Source: Vibrio atypicus (lineage in GTDB: Bacteria; Pseudomonadota; Gammaproteobacteria; Enterobacterales; Vibrionaceae). Taken from it: a DNA stretch of 57,907 nt. Where the stretch lies: assembly GCF_009811315.1 (NCBI RefSeq), contig NZ_BLID01000015.1:1-57907 (forward strand), in the 5' to 3' direction. A program made the position numbers and the translations under genes. A model generated the notes under the pieces. It saw nothing but the letters and a program-made list of their open reading frames with translations. It did no database searches and had not been told where the DNA came from. This document shows, piece by piece, positions 15,318 to 24,512 of the stretch (within the stretch, counting starts at the first letter, position 1; each line of letters begins with the position of its first letter).

Positions 15318-17795
15318 ATGCGCACTTATTCCGCGCTGGTTTTTGACAACCAGCAATTGATGACGTTTCTGAACCAACTACCGTCAGGGAGAGGTAGTTC
15401 TCATTTAGTTCAAATCCTTTCGACGCAACCTAAAGAGGTCGCGTCTGACTATGCTGCTTGTGTACAGCGAGAGCATCCTCAATGCGAAATTATTGGTCAT
15501 AGTACCCGCCATGTGATTTTTGAAGGTGAGATTTATCACCAAGGTACTTTGGTCACTCTATCTCAGTTTGAGCAAACCTATTTTTCTTCAGCGGCGGTTG
15601 TGCTCAATGAAGAGCCTAAGCAAGACGCACAACACATCGTTGATAAGTTGGCGCTGGAAGATAACTCTAAAGCCATAATAAGTTTTTCCCATTTAACCAA
15701 CAGTTGGGATTACAACCTTTATCAAGCACTAAGTGACATTTGCGATGTGCCGATTTGTGGTGGATTAGCGGCGACAGTGGAAGGGCGTAAAGAGTGGTTA
15801 TTGCTTGGTACAAAGACGTATCATAAAGCAGCGGTTGCGGTTGCATTGCACAGTGATGTTTTACAAGTATGGCGGAATGCATTTTCCGAGTGGACAACCG
15901 TTGGTAGCCCATTAAGAGTGACTAAGGCAAGTGGCTCTATATTGCATTCACTGAACCACCAACCAGCACACCAAGTGTACCGTGATCGTTTAGCCGATGG
16001 CAGAGAATTGAGCCTCGAGCAGATGCTGAGCTTTCCGCTACAGCGTAGTAATAATCAGATTTGTATTCCGACCTCTCTTTATCCCGATGGTAGTATTGAA
16101 TTTGATAAGCCGCTTGATCTCGGTGATGAACTGCGCATGTGTTACAACCACCCTTCTCTTACGCTTGAAAATGTTCGCCACGAAGCTCGTCAATTGGCCA
16201 TTCATAACCCCGAAACTCTGTTTATCTATAACTGTGAGTCGAGACTCGAGTTCATCGAAGGGATGAGTGAAATTAAACCTTTCGATAGGTTCGAGTCTTG
16301 CAGCGGCTCCTATTGCATGGGTGAGTTGTATCGCGATAAACAGCAAAATGTGTTGCACCACAGTATGACTTACCTAGCGATGAGCGAAAGTGCGAGTCGT
16401 CCTGCGTTAGTGTTGCCGAAAGAAAAAGAAGCATTCCCGACATCACCATTATTTCATTTGATTCGATACTCGATAGAAGAGTTAGATGAAACCCGTATCG
16501 ATATCGAAGCCAAGTTGGCCAAACAGACGGAAAAACTGATCGAGAGCTACCGATTGGATAAGCGGACAGGGTTAAAAAACCGAGTCGCGTTGCAAGAAAG
16601 GCTTAAACAGGTTCAGACGAATGAGCATGTTATTACGCTTAAATTGTCTAGCTTTCATCAGGTAAATGAGAAATATGGTTACCAAGTTGCAGATGAACTC
16701 ATTCGTGATTTAAGTGAACATTTTGTTGAGCGATTGTCTAAACATCGAGGTTCTGGTTTCGTTAAAAACCTTTACTATATCGGAACGGCTGAATGGGCGA
16801 TTGTATTTCAATCGGACACATCGAGTGACTTCATCAAGCAAGAGTTCTCGGTTTTTGCTGATCAAATTGAACATATAAATTTTGAACCTTATGGTTTACC
16901 GGAAGTGGATTACTTATCTGTTTCTATCACTGGGGGGATTGCCAGTGTGGTCGACTTTCCCACAGTGTCAGGTGATGAATTACTACTGAAAGCGATTGAT
17001 GCAAGACGTCAAAGTAAAGAACGTAATACGCACTTCATCAATGCCCGCGATTGTGCGACGAGTAAAGAAGAGCAGCAAGATAGATTGAGTTTGATGGGCA
17101 GTGTGAGTCGCGCGATTTTGAATCAACGCATTATCACCTATAGTCAGCCGATTTTTGCCGCGGGCAGCCGACAACAAGTTTCGCAAGAGTGTCTAGTTCG
17201 TATTGAGGATGGGGGAGCGATTATTTCGCCAGGCCGTTTCCTCCCGATCATTGAGGGTACGCATCTCTATACCCGTTTAAGCCGCTATATGTTGGCGTCG
17301 ACATTAGGTTATATGGCGGACAAGCAGGAATCGTTTTCGATCAACCTTTCACCGCAAGATATGCTCAGCGACAAAACGCTGGAGATGCTAGAACAAGCGG
17401 TCATGAAGCTTAATTCTCCATCTCGATTGGGTATTGAAGTTCTCGAATCTGAGCAAATTAAAGATTTCTCTCGTATGGCTGAAGTGTGTCGACATTTTAA
17501 GAAGATGGGCGTACGTATCTTAGTGGATGACTTTGGGTCGGGTTATTCCAATATAGATGAAATTATCCGATTGGAACCGGATGTAATTAAGCTCGATGGC
17601 AGCTTAATTAAAACTATCGATGTAGATAAGAAACAGCGTCATATTACGGGGCAATTGGTACAGCTGTGTCAGGCTCTCGATGCCAAAACGGTGGCTGAAT
17701 TTGTTCATAACCAGCAGGTATGCCAAGTGGCAGAAGAGTTGGGTGTCGACTACTTGCAAGGCTTTTATCTTGCGAAGCCGACACGCTTGTTTTAA
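15318..17795 (+). CDS. FIST sensor / degenerate GGDEF / EAL c-di-GMP phosphodiesterase
   Basis: An 825-residue signalling protein. Residues about 45-190 form a FIST N domain and about 210-370 a FIST C domain, a sensor thought to bind small ligands such as amino acids. A short coiled linker leads to a GGDEF-like domain (about 415-560) in which the signature is replaced by GTAEW, so diguanylate cyclase activity is unlikely. The C-terminal EAL domain (about 590-820) keeps the metal and catalytic residues: QECLVR in place of EAL-xR, NLSPQD, EVLES, DDFGSGYS, VIKLDG, VAEFV and QGFYLAKP. No transmembrane segment is seen. I infer a cytoplasmic ligand-responsive c-di-GMP phosphodiesterase, transcribed separately from yigB. 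Confidence 0.88.
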   Translation: MRTYSALVFDNQQLMTFLNQLPSGRGSSHLVQILSTQPKEVASDYAACVQREHPQCEIIGHSTRHVIFEGEIYHQGTLVTLSQFEQTYFSSAAVVLNEEPKQDAQHIVDKLALEDNSKAIISFSHLTNSWDYNLYQALSDICDVPICGGLAATVEGRKEWLLLGTKTYHKAAVAVALHSDVLQVWRNAFSEWTTVGSPLRVTKASGSILHSLNHQPAHQVYRDRLADGRELSLEQMLSFPLQRSNNQICIPTSLYPDGSIEFDKPLDLGDELRMCYNHPSLTLENVRHEARQLAIHNPETLFIYNCESRLEFIEGMSEIKPFDRFESCSGSYCMGELYRDKQQNVLHHSMTYLAMSESASRPALVLPKEKEAFPTSPLFHLIRYSIEELDETRIDIEAKLAKQTEKLIESYRLDKRTGLKNRVALQERLKQVQTNEHVITLKLSSFHQVNEKYGYQVADELIRDLSEHFVERLSKHRGSGFVKNLYYIGTAEWAIVFQSDTSSDFIKQEFSVFADQIEHINFEPYGLPEVDYLSVSITGGIASVVDFPTVSGDELLLKAIDARRQSKERNTHFINARDCATSKEEQQDRLSLMGSVSRAILNQRIITYSQPIFAAGSRQQVSQECLVRIEDGGAIISPGRFLPIIEGTHLYTRLSRYMLASTLGYMADKQESFSINLSPQDMLSDKTLEMLEQAVMKLNSPSRLGIEVLESEQIKDFSRMAEVCRHFKKMGVRILVDDFGSGYSNIDEIIRLEPDVIKLDGSLIKTIDVDKKQRHITGQLVQLCQALDAKTVAEFVHNQQVCQVAEELGVDYLQGFYLAKPTRLF

Positions 17796-17798
17796 GGC

Positions 17799-18404
17799 TT
17801 AATTAGGCTGATAGGAGTGACCACTTTTATCAGCCTGAAAGACCTGCATGTAATGGGTTAGAAACTCAATCAACAGATCGGCTTGATGGTTGCCGCCTAA
17901 TTCTCTGATCACTTCTGCACCCACCTCCAGTGTACATAGATGACCGTCATTTTGGTTTTTTCTCAACTGATAAACCGAAGCTTGCTTCGGCGTTAAGTGG
18001 ACTAAAGGAATCTCTTTTAACCATGCACTTTTGCGCAGCATCTTACTTGCTTCTTGCCAAGTACTATCAAGAATAATAAACAGCGGTATGCGACTCTGCT
18101 GATTTGCATTGGTTTGCGTGATTTCAACGCTGATACTGTGATCGCTCGGGAATAGCAAAACCGGTAGATACTTCTCATCTTCAATCAGTGCCATTAACCT
18201 TTCGCAAGGTGACTTACGCTGCCAAATATGTATAGAACAATGTGGCAGTGACTTCATTAGCCACTGCCCAGTATTGGTATCTCGATGTTGTTCGTTTTCA
18301 TGCGTTAAAAGAGCGAAGTGAGCATTCACATTGATATTGGGAATGCTCGAGCAGATACAGTTAAACTTGAGCCCGCAGTTAGGACAAGGCGATTCCGTTA
18401 CCAT
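17799..18404 (-). CDS. DTW-domain tRNA-uridine aminocarboxypropyltransferase
   Basis: A 201-residue DTW-domain protein. The family transfers the 3-amino-3-carboxypropyl group of SAM to uridine in tRNA (acp3U); E. coli TapT is the best known member. Visible are an N-terminal CPNCGLKFNCIC cysteine cluster and LDSTWQEASKM, the DTW-containing motif. The ATG at 18404 lies just past the stop codon of the upstream lipoprotein gene; a GTG at 18422 overlapping that gene would add six residues and cannot be excluded. Which tRNA position is modified cannot be told from sequence. Confidence 0.85.
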   Translation of the reverse strand: MVTESPCPNCGLKFNCICSSIPNINVNAHFALLTHENEQHRDTNTGQWLMKSLPHCSIHIWQRKSPCERLMALIEDEKYLPVLLFPSDHSISVEITQTNANQQSRIPLFIILDSTWQEASKMLRKSAWLKEIPLVHLTPKQASVYQLRKNQNDGHLCTLEVGAEVIRELGGNHQADLLIEFLTHYMQVFQADKSGHSYQPN

Positions 18405-18405
18405 A

Positions 18406-19938
18406 CTACAGAGTGACTCCACCTTGATAAGGCGTTAGGCCATCAGAAAATAGCTGTACCTGACTGATTTCATCGTAGTTGGCGACAGGGGCAATACTCG
18501 GATTGAGTGGATAGCTAATGCCATCATATTTAAGAATATGCTGGTTAGGGATAGCGCCACCACCGCTGACAAATAGCACGAGGTCTTGCCAGTCATTGTT
18601 ACTATTTCTTCCGAGATTAATCGGAGTTTGTACCAATGTGACTCGACTGTTGAAGCGCCATTTTTGCTGGTGGTTTTCAAAAACTAATAGAGTACAACCA
18701 CCCGAGCCGCACCAATCGAGTTGAGCGAGCAACTCTTCTTTGCCATCTCCATTTAAATCATAGGTTAGCCAACGATAGCGAGTCCCGGTTGGGTTGGTTT
18801 TGTGGTCTGAGAAGTATTCTCTTAGTGCTTTGTCCACTGCAGGATTAAACTGATCACTCGAAGGAACTTTGCTTGGGTTTAAGTTTGACGCTTGTGTTTG
18901 GCTCATTTCATTCATGACCGATTTAGTCTGAAAGAGAGTTAACCCGCCATTGGCGATGTCATACACCACATCACCTACTTTTTCTTGAGAGGTCGACAGT
19001 TGTGTTCCCTGACGTGAATAAAGTCGCTCTGAAATGAGCGGTTGGCCTTGCAGTTGAGTGCCGATGACTTGCACTTGCTCAGGGCTTAACTGTTGCCAAA
19101 AGCCTTTTTCGACCGTATCCGCATCCCCACTTGAGTATTGATAGGTGGTGCTGGCGGTATGATCGGGATTCAAGCGTAGCGTGACACTAAACGGGGTCCC
19201 TTTTGTTGCTTGAGCTTGGTATGTCTGGGCCCAATTTTGCGTTGCATCTTGGTTAGCAAGAGTCGCGCAGCCCTGATATTTTTTGTCATTCAATATGAAG
19301 GTAGAATTCCAGCCATATAAGCTATCACTCATGCCATCCACACAGCTTTTTTGCTCTAACTCCAATTGACCGCCATCGAACTGGTAACGACGCTTATCGC
19401 TTTCAATACGACTAGAGTTGATCGTAAAGGTTTGTGGTTCTGCACCGATAGTGCTGAGTACCAATTGGTTGTCTGCAAAACGGACAGACCATGAGGGTTC
19501 CATGCCAAATGCTTGTGTTGATTTGACTGGTGTATCGCAACGGTTTGGGTTTTCTGCTGTGAGCAGGTTGATTTTGTCGACTACAAAGCGAGCACTGTAA
19601 TCAGAGGCAAAGCCATCGCCTTCTGTTGTTGCTAAATGTCCAATCACCTCACCATAGAGTGGTTCGTATGGCGCTCGAACGAGTTTTAGTCCTTGTTGAA
19701 AACGATCTTGAGGAAGGTCGAGCCAATACTGCTGCTGACTGCCACATGGTGTGATCGAGCTGACCTCATGCCCCAGTACTATCTGACCACGCATCACAAA
19801 GGTTTGTGGTTTGACAGAGGCTGGTTTATCTAAGCTAGCTTGCACTTGGGTAGTTGAACTCTGTTCGACTTGAGCCGTCGAGCAGGCTTGTAGTGCCAGT
19901 AAAGTCACCAGTGCGACTGGGTTTTGCAGCGCCTTCAT
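18406..19938 (-). CDS. COG3650-like outer lipoprotein
   Basis: A 510-residue predicted lipoprotein. The signal peptide ends in the lipobox LQAC (Cys 19). Residues about 45-150 look like an NlpE/OB-type beta domain, about 150-225 contain the CVDGMSDSLYGW segment with a second Cys (CATL) characteristic of COG3650 proteins, and about 375-430 contain an FG-GAP-like YDLNGDGKEELLAQ motif followed by CGSGGC. The function is not known; an envelope location is inferred from the lipobox. It lies on the minus strand between the EVE-domain gene (divergent) and the DTW gene (two-base spacing, likely same transcript). Confidence 0.7.
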   Translation of the reverse strand: MKALQNPVALVTLLALQACSTAQVEQSSTTQVQASLDKPASVKPQTFVMRGQIVLGHEVSSITPCGSQQQYWLDLPQDRFQQGLKLVRAPYEPLYGEVIGHLATTEGDGFASDYSARFVVDKINLLTAENPNRCDTPVKSTQAFGMEPSWSVRFADNQLVLSTIGAEPQTFTINSSRIESDKRRYQFDGGQLELEQKSCVDGMSDSLYGWNSTFILNDKKYQGCATLANQDATQNWAQTYQAQATKGTPFSVTLRLNPDHTASTTYQYSSGDADTVEKGFWQQLSPEQVQVIGTQLQGQPLISERLYSRQGTQLSTSQEKVGDVVYDIANGGLTLFQTKSVMNEMSQTQASNLNPSKVPSSDQFNPAVDKALREYFSDHKTNPTGTRYRWLTYDLNGDGKEELLAQLDWCGSGGCTLLVFENHQQKWRFNSRVTLVQTPINLGRNSNNDWQDLVLFVSGGGAIPNQHILKYDGISYPLNPSIAPVANYDEISQVQLFSDGLTPYQGGVTL

Positions 19939-19976
19939 GTTATATCTTCCTCATTGAAAGTTACTCGGAAGTTATT

Positions 19977-20447
19977 ATGGCATATTGGTTATTCAAAACT
20001 GAACCTGACACCTTCTCTATTGACACTCTTCGCACACAAACGACCTCTTGTTGGGAGGGCGTGCGCAATTACCAAGCGCGAAATATGATGCGTGATGAAG
20101 TGAAAGAAGGGGACTTAGTGCTGATTTATCACTCATCATGTAAAAAAGTGGGCGTTGCAGGGATTGCCAAAGTGACCAAAGAAGCTTATCCCGACCATTT
20201 CGCTTTCGATCCGGAAAGTGATTATTACGACCCGAAATCCTCGAGGGAGAATCCTCGTTGGGTGATGGTGGATATTGAGTTTGTGCGTAAGACAGATCGT
20301 CTCATTTCACTGGCAGTGATGAAAGCGATGCCGGAACTGGAAAATATGCCGTTGGTTAAACGGGGTAATCGACTTTCCATTATGCCGGTAAGTGAAGAAG
20401 AGTGGCATGCTATTTTAGGAAAAGAAAAACTGCCGAGTCAGCGTTAA
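19977..20447 (+). CDS. EVE domain protein
   Basis: A 156-residue single-domain EVE (PUA-like) protein. The start MAYWLFKTEPDTFS and the segments CWEGVRNYQARN, GDLVLIYHS and PRWVMVDI are characteristic. EVE domains bind modified bases in nucleic acids; in this housekeeping setting the ligand is unknown. The ATG at 19977 has CGGAAG upstream. The frame is open farther upstream into the divergent lipoprotein gene, but that extension has no family similarity. Confidence 0.9.
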   Translation: MAYWLFKTEPDTFSIDTLRTQTTSCWEGVRNYQARNMMRDEVKEGDLVLIYHSSCKKVGVAGIAKVTKEAYPDHFAFDPESDYYDPKSSRENPRWVMVDIEFVRKTDRLISLAVMKAMPELENMPLVKRGNRLSIMPVSEEEWHAILGKEKLPSQR

Positions 20448-20459
20448 CTTTTTAGAATC

Positions 20460-20487
20460 AATAAGGCCGCAGAGTCGCGGCCTTATT
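20460..20487. terminator. Bidirectional terminator between EVE gene and yigL
   Basis: Eleven-base perfect arms (20460-20470 and 20477-20487) around a six-base loop in the 47-base gap between two convergent genes. Confidence 0.75.
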
Positions 20488-20494
20488 AAACATA

Positions 20495-21322
20495 TTAGAT
20501 GAGGTGCTCTTTTAAGTAACGCGCAACGGCATCATCGGCATTGCTGCCAATCACTTCATTGTTAGGTAATGCATCCATCACTTTATGGTGTGAAGTCGCC
20601 ATCACTAAACCTTTACCTGCCATTGAAAGCATTTCCACATCATTCATTCCATCACCAAAGGCAATACAGTTATCTAGTGTTAGACCACGAGATTCCGCAA
20701 CCGCTTTCAATGCTTCCCCTTTTGACACGTTGTCGGCCATGACTTCAAGACACCATGGGGTAGAGAAGGCGATATTCAATTGATCGCCAAAAGCTTCACG
20801 CAGTTTGTTCTCAAAGATCACTAAGTGGTCATGATCTTGCTCTGGATGAGTAAAGAATATTTTTGCGATCCCATCGTTCGGCGCGTGTTCTGCTGTAAAG
20901 CGTTTGTATGCGAAACCTGACTCGCTATGGAACTTGGCTAGCATTTCATCTTCTCTATCCAATAACCAATCATCATTTTGGTACATGTGGATAAAAATCT
21001 CAGGATCTTGTCTGATCACATCGATCACTGGCTGAACCAGTTCTTCAGGTACATTTTTGCTGTACATCAGTTGATCGTTCTGGTCATGCACGCGAGCACC
21101 GTTAGAGGTGATCATATACGCTGGAATACCTGCAATCTCACGAATTCCGGCTACGTCTACGTGGTGACGACCCGTTGCAAAGATAAAGGTGTAGCCTTTT
21201 TGGTGTAGCTCTTTGAGAGTCTGTTTAGAAAAGTCACTGAGCTGGTGGTTTGGGGCAAGCAAAGTGCCGTCTAAATCAGAAGCTACAATATGGAAAGGAG
21301 TTTCTTTGCGTATTTCGGTCAT
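20495..21322 (-). CDS. yigL: HAD-IIB phosphatase YigL
   Basis: A 275-residue Cof-type HAD phosphatase. Motif I is SDLDGTLL, then FATGRHHVDV, YMITSNGARVHD, VSKGEAL and the last motif AFGDGMNDVEML. These segments match E. coli YigL, a sugar-phosphate and pyridoxal-phosphate phosphatase. The neighbours pldB and rhtB are also its neighbours in E. coli, which supports the assignment over the paralogues YidA and YbiV. It is probably co-transcribed with pldB, 115 bases upstream. Confidence 0.9.
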   Translation of the reverse strand: MTEIRKETPFHIVASDLDGTLLAPNHQLSDFSKQTLKELHQKGYTFIFATGRHHVDVAGIREIAGIPAYMITSNGARVHDQNDQLMYSKNVPEELVQPVIDVIRQDPEIFIHMYQNDDWLLDREDEMLAKFHSESGFAYKRFTAEHAPNDGIAKIFFTHPEQDHDHLVIFENKLREAFGDQLNIAFSTPWCLEVMADNVSKGEALKAVAESRGLTLDNCIAFGDGMNDVEMLSMAGKGLVMATSHHKVMDALPNNEVIGSNADDAVARYLKEHLI

Positions 21323-21437
21323 ATCACCCTCGTAAAAAGCGTTACTCGACCCAGAACGGGTTGAAAAGCTATTTTACTCGAACATAAAGGGGAAAAAGAG
21401 GGTAAATATCACCCAATGATTTTTCCCATTTTTATCA

Positions 21438-22427
21438 TCAATACTGGTTGAGGAAGGATAACGTCGTATGGAGAGCGTCATTGCGAAACTCATCTTGCTC
21501 AAACAGCACTTCATGGCGAGAACCGTAGATGATCTTCAATGCACATTGCTGATTGGTTTTCGCTAGTTTCTTAATAAATCGAATTTGATCATCGTTGGAG
21601 ACAATTTTATCTTCACTCGCTTGTATCAGCAGCAGTGGGATTTTGATTTGGCGTGTCATTAGTAGGCACTGTTTGGAGGCCATTAAGCCTTGCCACACCC
21701 AGCGAGTGCTCGCACCACCAATTTTGATTTCTGGTTTTTCTTCGTAAAGGCGTCTAAACCAGTGATAGCGGACATCACTTTGACTTAGGTAGTTGCCTTC
21801 AAACGGCTTTGGGAAATAGGGGGCTTGCCCTGGGGCAAATGTCGGCTTTGGATAAACGGCAGTGAGGACTTGGCCGAGTAAATGCGCAATTGGCTTTAGA
21901 TGCCAGGGCAGGTTAACACCAAACATAGGTGCGCTTAGAGCCATAGCTTTAAACGGATGCTCGGGATGAGTCTGTATATAGCGAGTGGCAATGTTGCCGC
22001 CCATAGAGTGACCGAGTAAGTGGCAACGACTATAACGGCCTAAATCAAACTGTTGGACTAAGATGTCTAAGTCTTTCACATAGTCGTCAAACTCGCCTAC
22101 GTAGCCCATCTGTTTATCTTCAATAAGGCGATCAGAATAACCTTGGCCTCTATGGTCATAGGAATAGATGTCGTAGCCTTGCTGGAAAAGATCGTAGAAG
22201 AGTTCTTGGTATTTCCATGTACATTCAATACGGCCGTTGACAATAACGATGGCTTTGTTGTGCTCAGGCTTAGTTAGCTTTACCCAGAATAATTTGGTTT
22301 TATCAAAGGATTTTATAAATCCTTCTTCGCGTGTTTGCCAGAGAGTAGCAATTCGACCATTGATTGCTTGCTCAAAATTCGACTCTTGAGTATAAGAAAC
22401 AGTGATACCGGAGTTCGACGTATTCAT
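21438..22427 (-). CDS. pldB: Lysophospholipase L2 (alpha/beta hydrolase)
   Basis: A 329-residue alpha/beta hydrolase of the PldB family, which removes the acyl chain of lysophospholipids at the inner membrane. The nucleophile elbow is GHSMGGN, preceded by YDHRGQGYSDR; the late SRHEVLFEQ contains the catalytic His and ASEDKIV the acid region. Length and position between yigL and rhtB match E. coli. No signal peptide is present. Confidence 0.9.
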   Translation of the reverse strand: MNTSNSGITVSYTQESNFEQAINGRIATLWQTREEGFIKSFDKTKLFWVKLTKPEHNKAIVIVNGRIECTWKYQELFYDLFQQGYDIYSYDHRGQGYSDRLIEDKQMGYVGEFDDYVKDLDILVQQFDLGRYSRCHLLGHSMGGNIATRYIQTHPEHPFKAMALSAPMFGVNLPWHLKPIAHLLGQVLTAVYPKPTFAPGQAPYFPKPFEGNYLSQSDVRYHWFRRLYEEKPEIKIGGASTRWVWQGLMASKQCLLMTRQIKIPLLLIQASEDKIVSNDDQIRFIKKLAKTNQQCALKIIYGSRHEVLFEQDEFRNDALHTTLSFLNQY

Positions 22428-22509
22428 GGTGTATTTGGCCTGAAGGAATTCTGAAATAACAAAGCTAGATTATGTGTGGCTAACCGCGTTTAGTCGAGAG
22501 GAAAACAGT

Positions 22510-23127
22510 ATGGATATGCATGTTTGGTTGGCCTATGTGGTCACAGCGATTGTGTTTAGTTTGGCTCCAGGGTCAGGCACCGTGAATTCGATCAGTACCG
22601 GATTGAGTTATGGAACGCGCAAATCGTTAGGCGCAATTGCTGGCCTACAGATTGGGCTTAGCATCCATATTATGCTGGTGGGTGCTGGCATTGGCGCACT
22701 AGTGGCGCAATCTGCTTTGGCATTTAGCGTGATTAAGTGGGTCGGTGTGGTCTATTTGGTTTGGCTTGGTATTCAGAAGTGGCGTGACAGAAGTAGTTTA
22801 ACAGCGACGTCAGCGATGGATGAATTATCAGGTTTTACCTTGATGAAGAACGCTGTATTGATTAATCTTACCAACCCTAAATCTATCGTGTTTTTAGTCG
22901 CGCTGTTTCCACAGTTTATTGATCCGACGAAAGATCAATTTATTCAATTACTTGTCCTTGGTACAACGACAGTATTCATTGATGCCGTGGTAATGCTAGG
23001 ATACACCTCCCTCGCGTCTCAAATGGGACGTTTTATTCGCTCTGAGCGAGTGATGAGTAAGATTAATAAACTTTTCGGTTCAATGTTTGTAGGTTGTGGC
23101 GCGTTATTAGCGACAGCAAAAGCGTAA
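22510..23127 (+). CDS. rhtB: Homoserine/homoserine-lactone efflux protein RhtB
   Basis: A 205-residue LysE-superfamily exporter with six predicted transmembrane segments. The N-terminal SLAPGSGTVNSIS and the GxxxGL repeat that follows are family hallmarks, and NLTNPKSIVFLVALFPQF marks the fourth segment. The ATG at 22510 follows GAGAGGAAAA. A longer frame from 22474 would reach into the pldB promoter and lacks similarity. It is divergent from pldB as in E. coli. Confidence 0.9.
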   Translation: MDMHVWLAYVVTAIVFSLAPGSGTVNSISTGLSYGTRKSLGAIAGLQIGLSIHIMLVGAGIGALVAQSALAFSVIKWVGVVYLVWLGIQKWRDRSSLTATSAMDELSGFTLMKNAVLINLTNPKSIVFLVALFPQFIDPTKDQFIQLLVLGTTTVFIDAVVMLGYTSLASQMGRFIRSERVMSKINKLFGSMFVGCGALLATAKA

Positions 23128-23151
23128 CATTAAGCCTAAACAAGGACAAAA

Positions 23152-24390
23152 ATGCAGCCGTTGATGCGCGATACCTATGTAGCTCGCCAACCCATTCTAA
23201 ACGCTAAGCGACAAACCCTCGGGTATGAGTTGCTGTTTCGTGACGGCGAAAATAACGCGTACCCGAGCCATATTGATTCTAATCGCGCGACTTACCGGCT
23301 AATTGTTGAGAACTTCTTATCTTTGGGTACTAACCCAGCATTGGAGAAATCGCGCTGCTTTATTAATTTTCCTCAAGAGAGTCTACTGAGAGAGCTGCCT
23401 TTGGCTTTGCCGAAAGACAAGGTTGTGATTGAAGTTCTTGAAACTTGTACTCCGAATGATGAGCTGTATGCGGCGATCAAGAAGTTAAGTGCGGCAGGTT
23501 ATCTCATTGCGTTAGATGACTTTGTTTATAGTCCGGAATGGGAACGGTTTCTACCTTTTGTGCAGATTGTAAAGCTCGACATCATGGCGATGGGCTTAGA
23601 TGACGCCTGTACTTTCGTAAAAGAGCGTTTATCAAGAGGGGTTCGGCGTAAATTCTTGGCAGAGCGAGTTGAAACCGAAGAAGAGTTTCTTACGGCACGT
23701 TCTGCTGGCTTTACTTTCTTCCAAGGTTACTTTTTTGGTAAACCGGAAATTAGCCGCAAGGGCTACCTTAGCCCAGAGCAATTGATCGCGATGGAGCTGT
23801 TTCGAGAGGTGTGTCAGCCCGATGTCGACTTCGCAAAAGTGGAGAAAATCGTTGCTAAAGACGTCTCTCTCTCTTATCAATTGCTGCGCTTTGTTAATAC
23901 CATGTCGGATCGCCTAGAGGTGAGCATCTCTTCTTTTAGGCAGGCGTTGATTTACTTAGGTCAAGACAAGTTAAAAATTTTTGTATCTTTAGCCGTTGCC
24001 TCTTTTATCTCGACCACAAAACCGAAAGAGCTGTATAACCTTTCGTTGCAGCGGGCGCAATTTTGTCAGCTAATGGCAAGAGACAATCCGTTTAACCAGT
24101 ATAGTGATCAAGCTTTCTTGATCGGTCTGTTTTCAATGCTTGATGCGCTGCTCGACGTCTCATTAAATGAGTTAGTTGAACAACTGCCGTTATGCGCATC
24201 TATTAAATTAGCGCTACTCGAACGACAAGGGCCCTATGGGCAGCTGCTGCAACTTGAAGAGTGCTATGAACGTGCCGATTGGTATGGCGTTAATAATGCT
24301 TGCCAGCAACTCAATATCTCTGTTGATGATGTGATGCCGCGAATCACCGAAGCTCAGCGCTGGAGTCAAGATCTCAATCGCGTTGTTTAA
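23152..24390 (+). CDS. EAL-HDOD (YuxH type) c-di-GMP protein, CdgJ-like
   Basis: A 412-residue two-domain protein. The N-terminal EAL domain (about residues 5-205) keeps ELLFR (EAL motif), FINFPQE, EVLETC, LDDFVYSP, VKLDIM, AERVET and QGYFFGKP, but is shortened as in all YuxH proteins. The C-terminal HDOD domain (about 206-400) is a divergent HD-like protein-interaction fold. The V. cholerae protein in the same gene context, CdgJ, is a phosphodiesterase that promotes motility (recalled, not checked). It follows rhtB by 24 bases, so they may share a transcript. Confidence 0.88.
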   Translation: MQPLMRDTYVARQPILNAKRQTLGYELLFRDGENNAYPSHIDSNRATYRLIVENFLSLGTNPALEKSRCFINFPQESLLRELPLALPKDKVVIEVLETCTPNDELYAAIKKLSAAGYLIALDDFVYSPEWERFLPFVQIVKLDIMAMGLDDACTFVKERLSRGVRRKFLAERVETEEEFLTARSAGFTFFQGYFFGKPEISRKGYLSPEQLIAMELFREVCQPDVDFAKVEKIVAKDVSLSYQLLRFVNTMSDRLEVSISSFRQALIYLGQDKLKIFVSLAVASFISTTKPKELYNLSLQRAQFCQLMARDNPFNQYSDQAFLIGLFSMLDALLDVSLNELVEQLPLCASIKLALLERQGPYGQLLQLEECYERADWYGVNNACQQLNISVDDVMPRITEAQRWSQDLNRVV

Positions 24391-24451
24391 CCTCTGCGCT
24401 TATTCTACTGCTTCCCCAATATGAATCTTTTGTGACGTCTTTAATTTGGTG

Positions 24452-24480
24452 TTGATCTGTGCCATAAAATAATCAAATAT
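24452..24480 (+). promoter_or_regulatory. Candidate arsR operon promoter
   Basis: TTGATC (24452-24457), 17-base spacer, AAATAT (24475-24480). Transcription would start near 24487, giving a short leader before arsR at 24513. The -10 end overlaps the inverted repeat proposed as operator. Confidence 0.45.
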
Positions 24481-24498
24481 ATATGCATATCCATATAT
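24479..24498 (+). promoter_or_regulatory. Candidate ArsR operator
   Basis: ATATATG (24479-24485), six-base spacer, CATATAT (24492-24498): a perfect seven-base inverted repeat immediately upstream of arsR and overlapping the probable start of transcription. AT-rich interrupted palindromes in this position are typical binding sites of ArsR-family repressors. Autoregulation is inferred. Confidence 0.55.
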
Positions 24499-24512
24499 GA
24501 GTATGTATTCAA

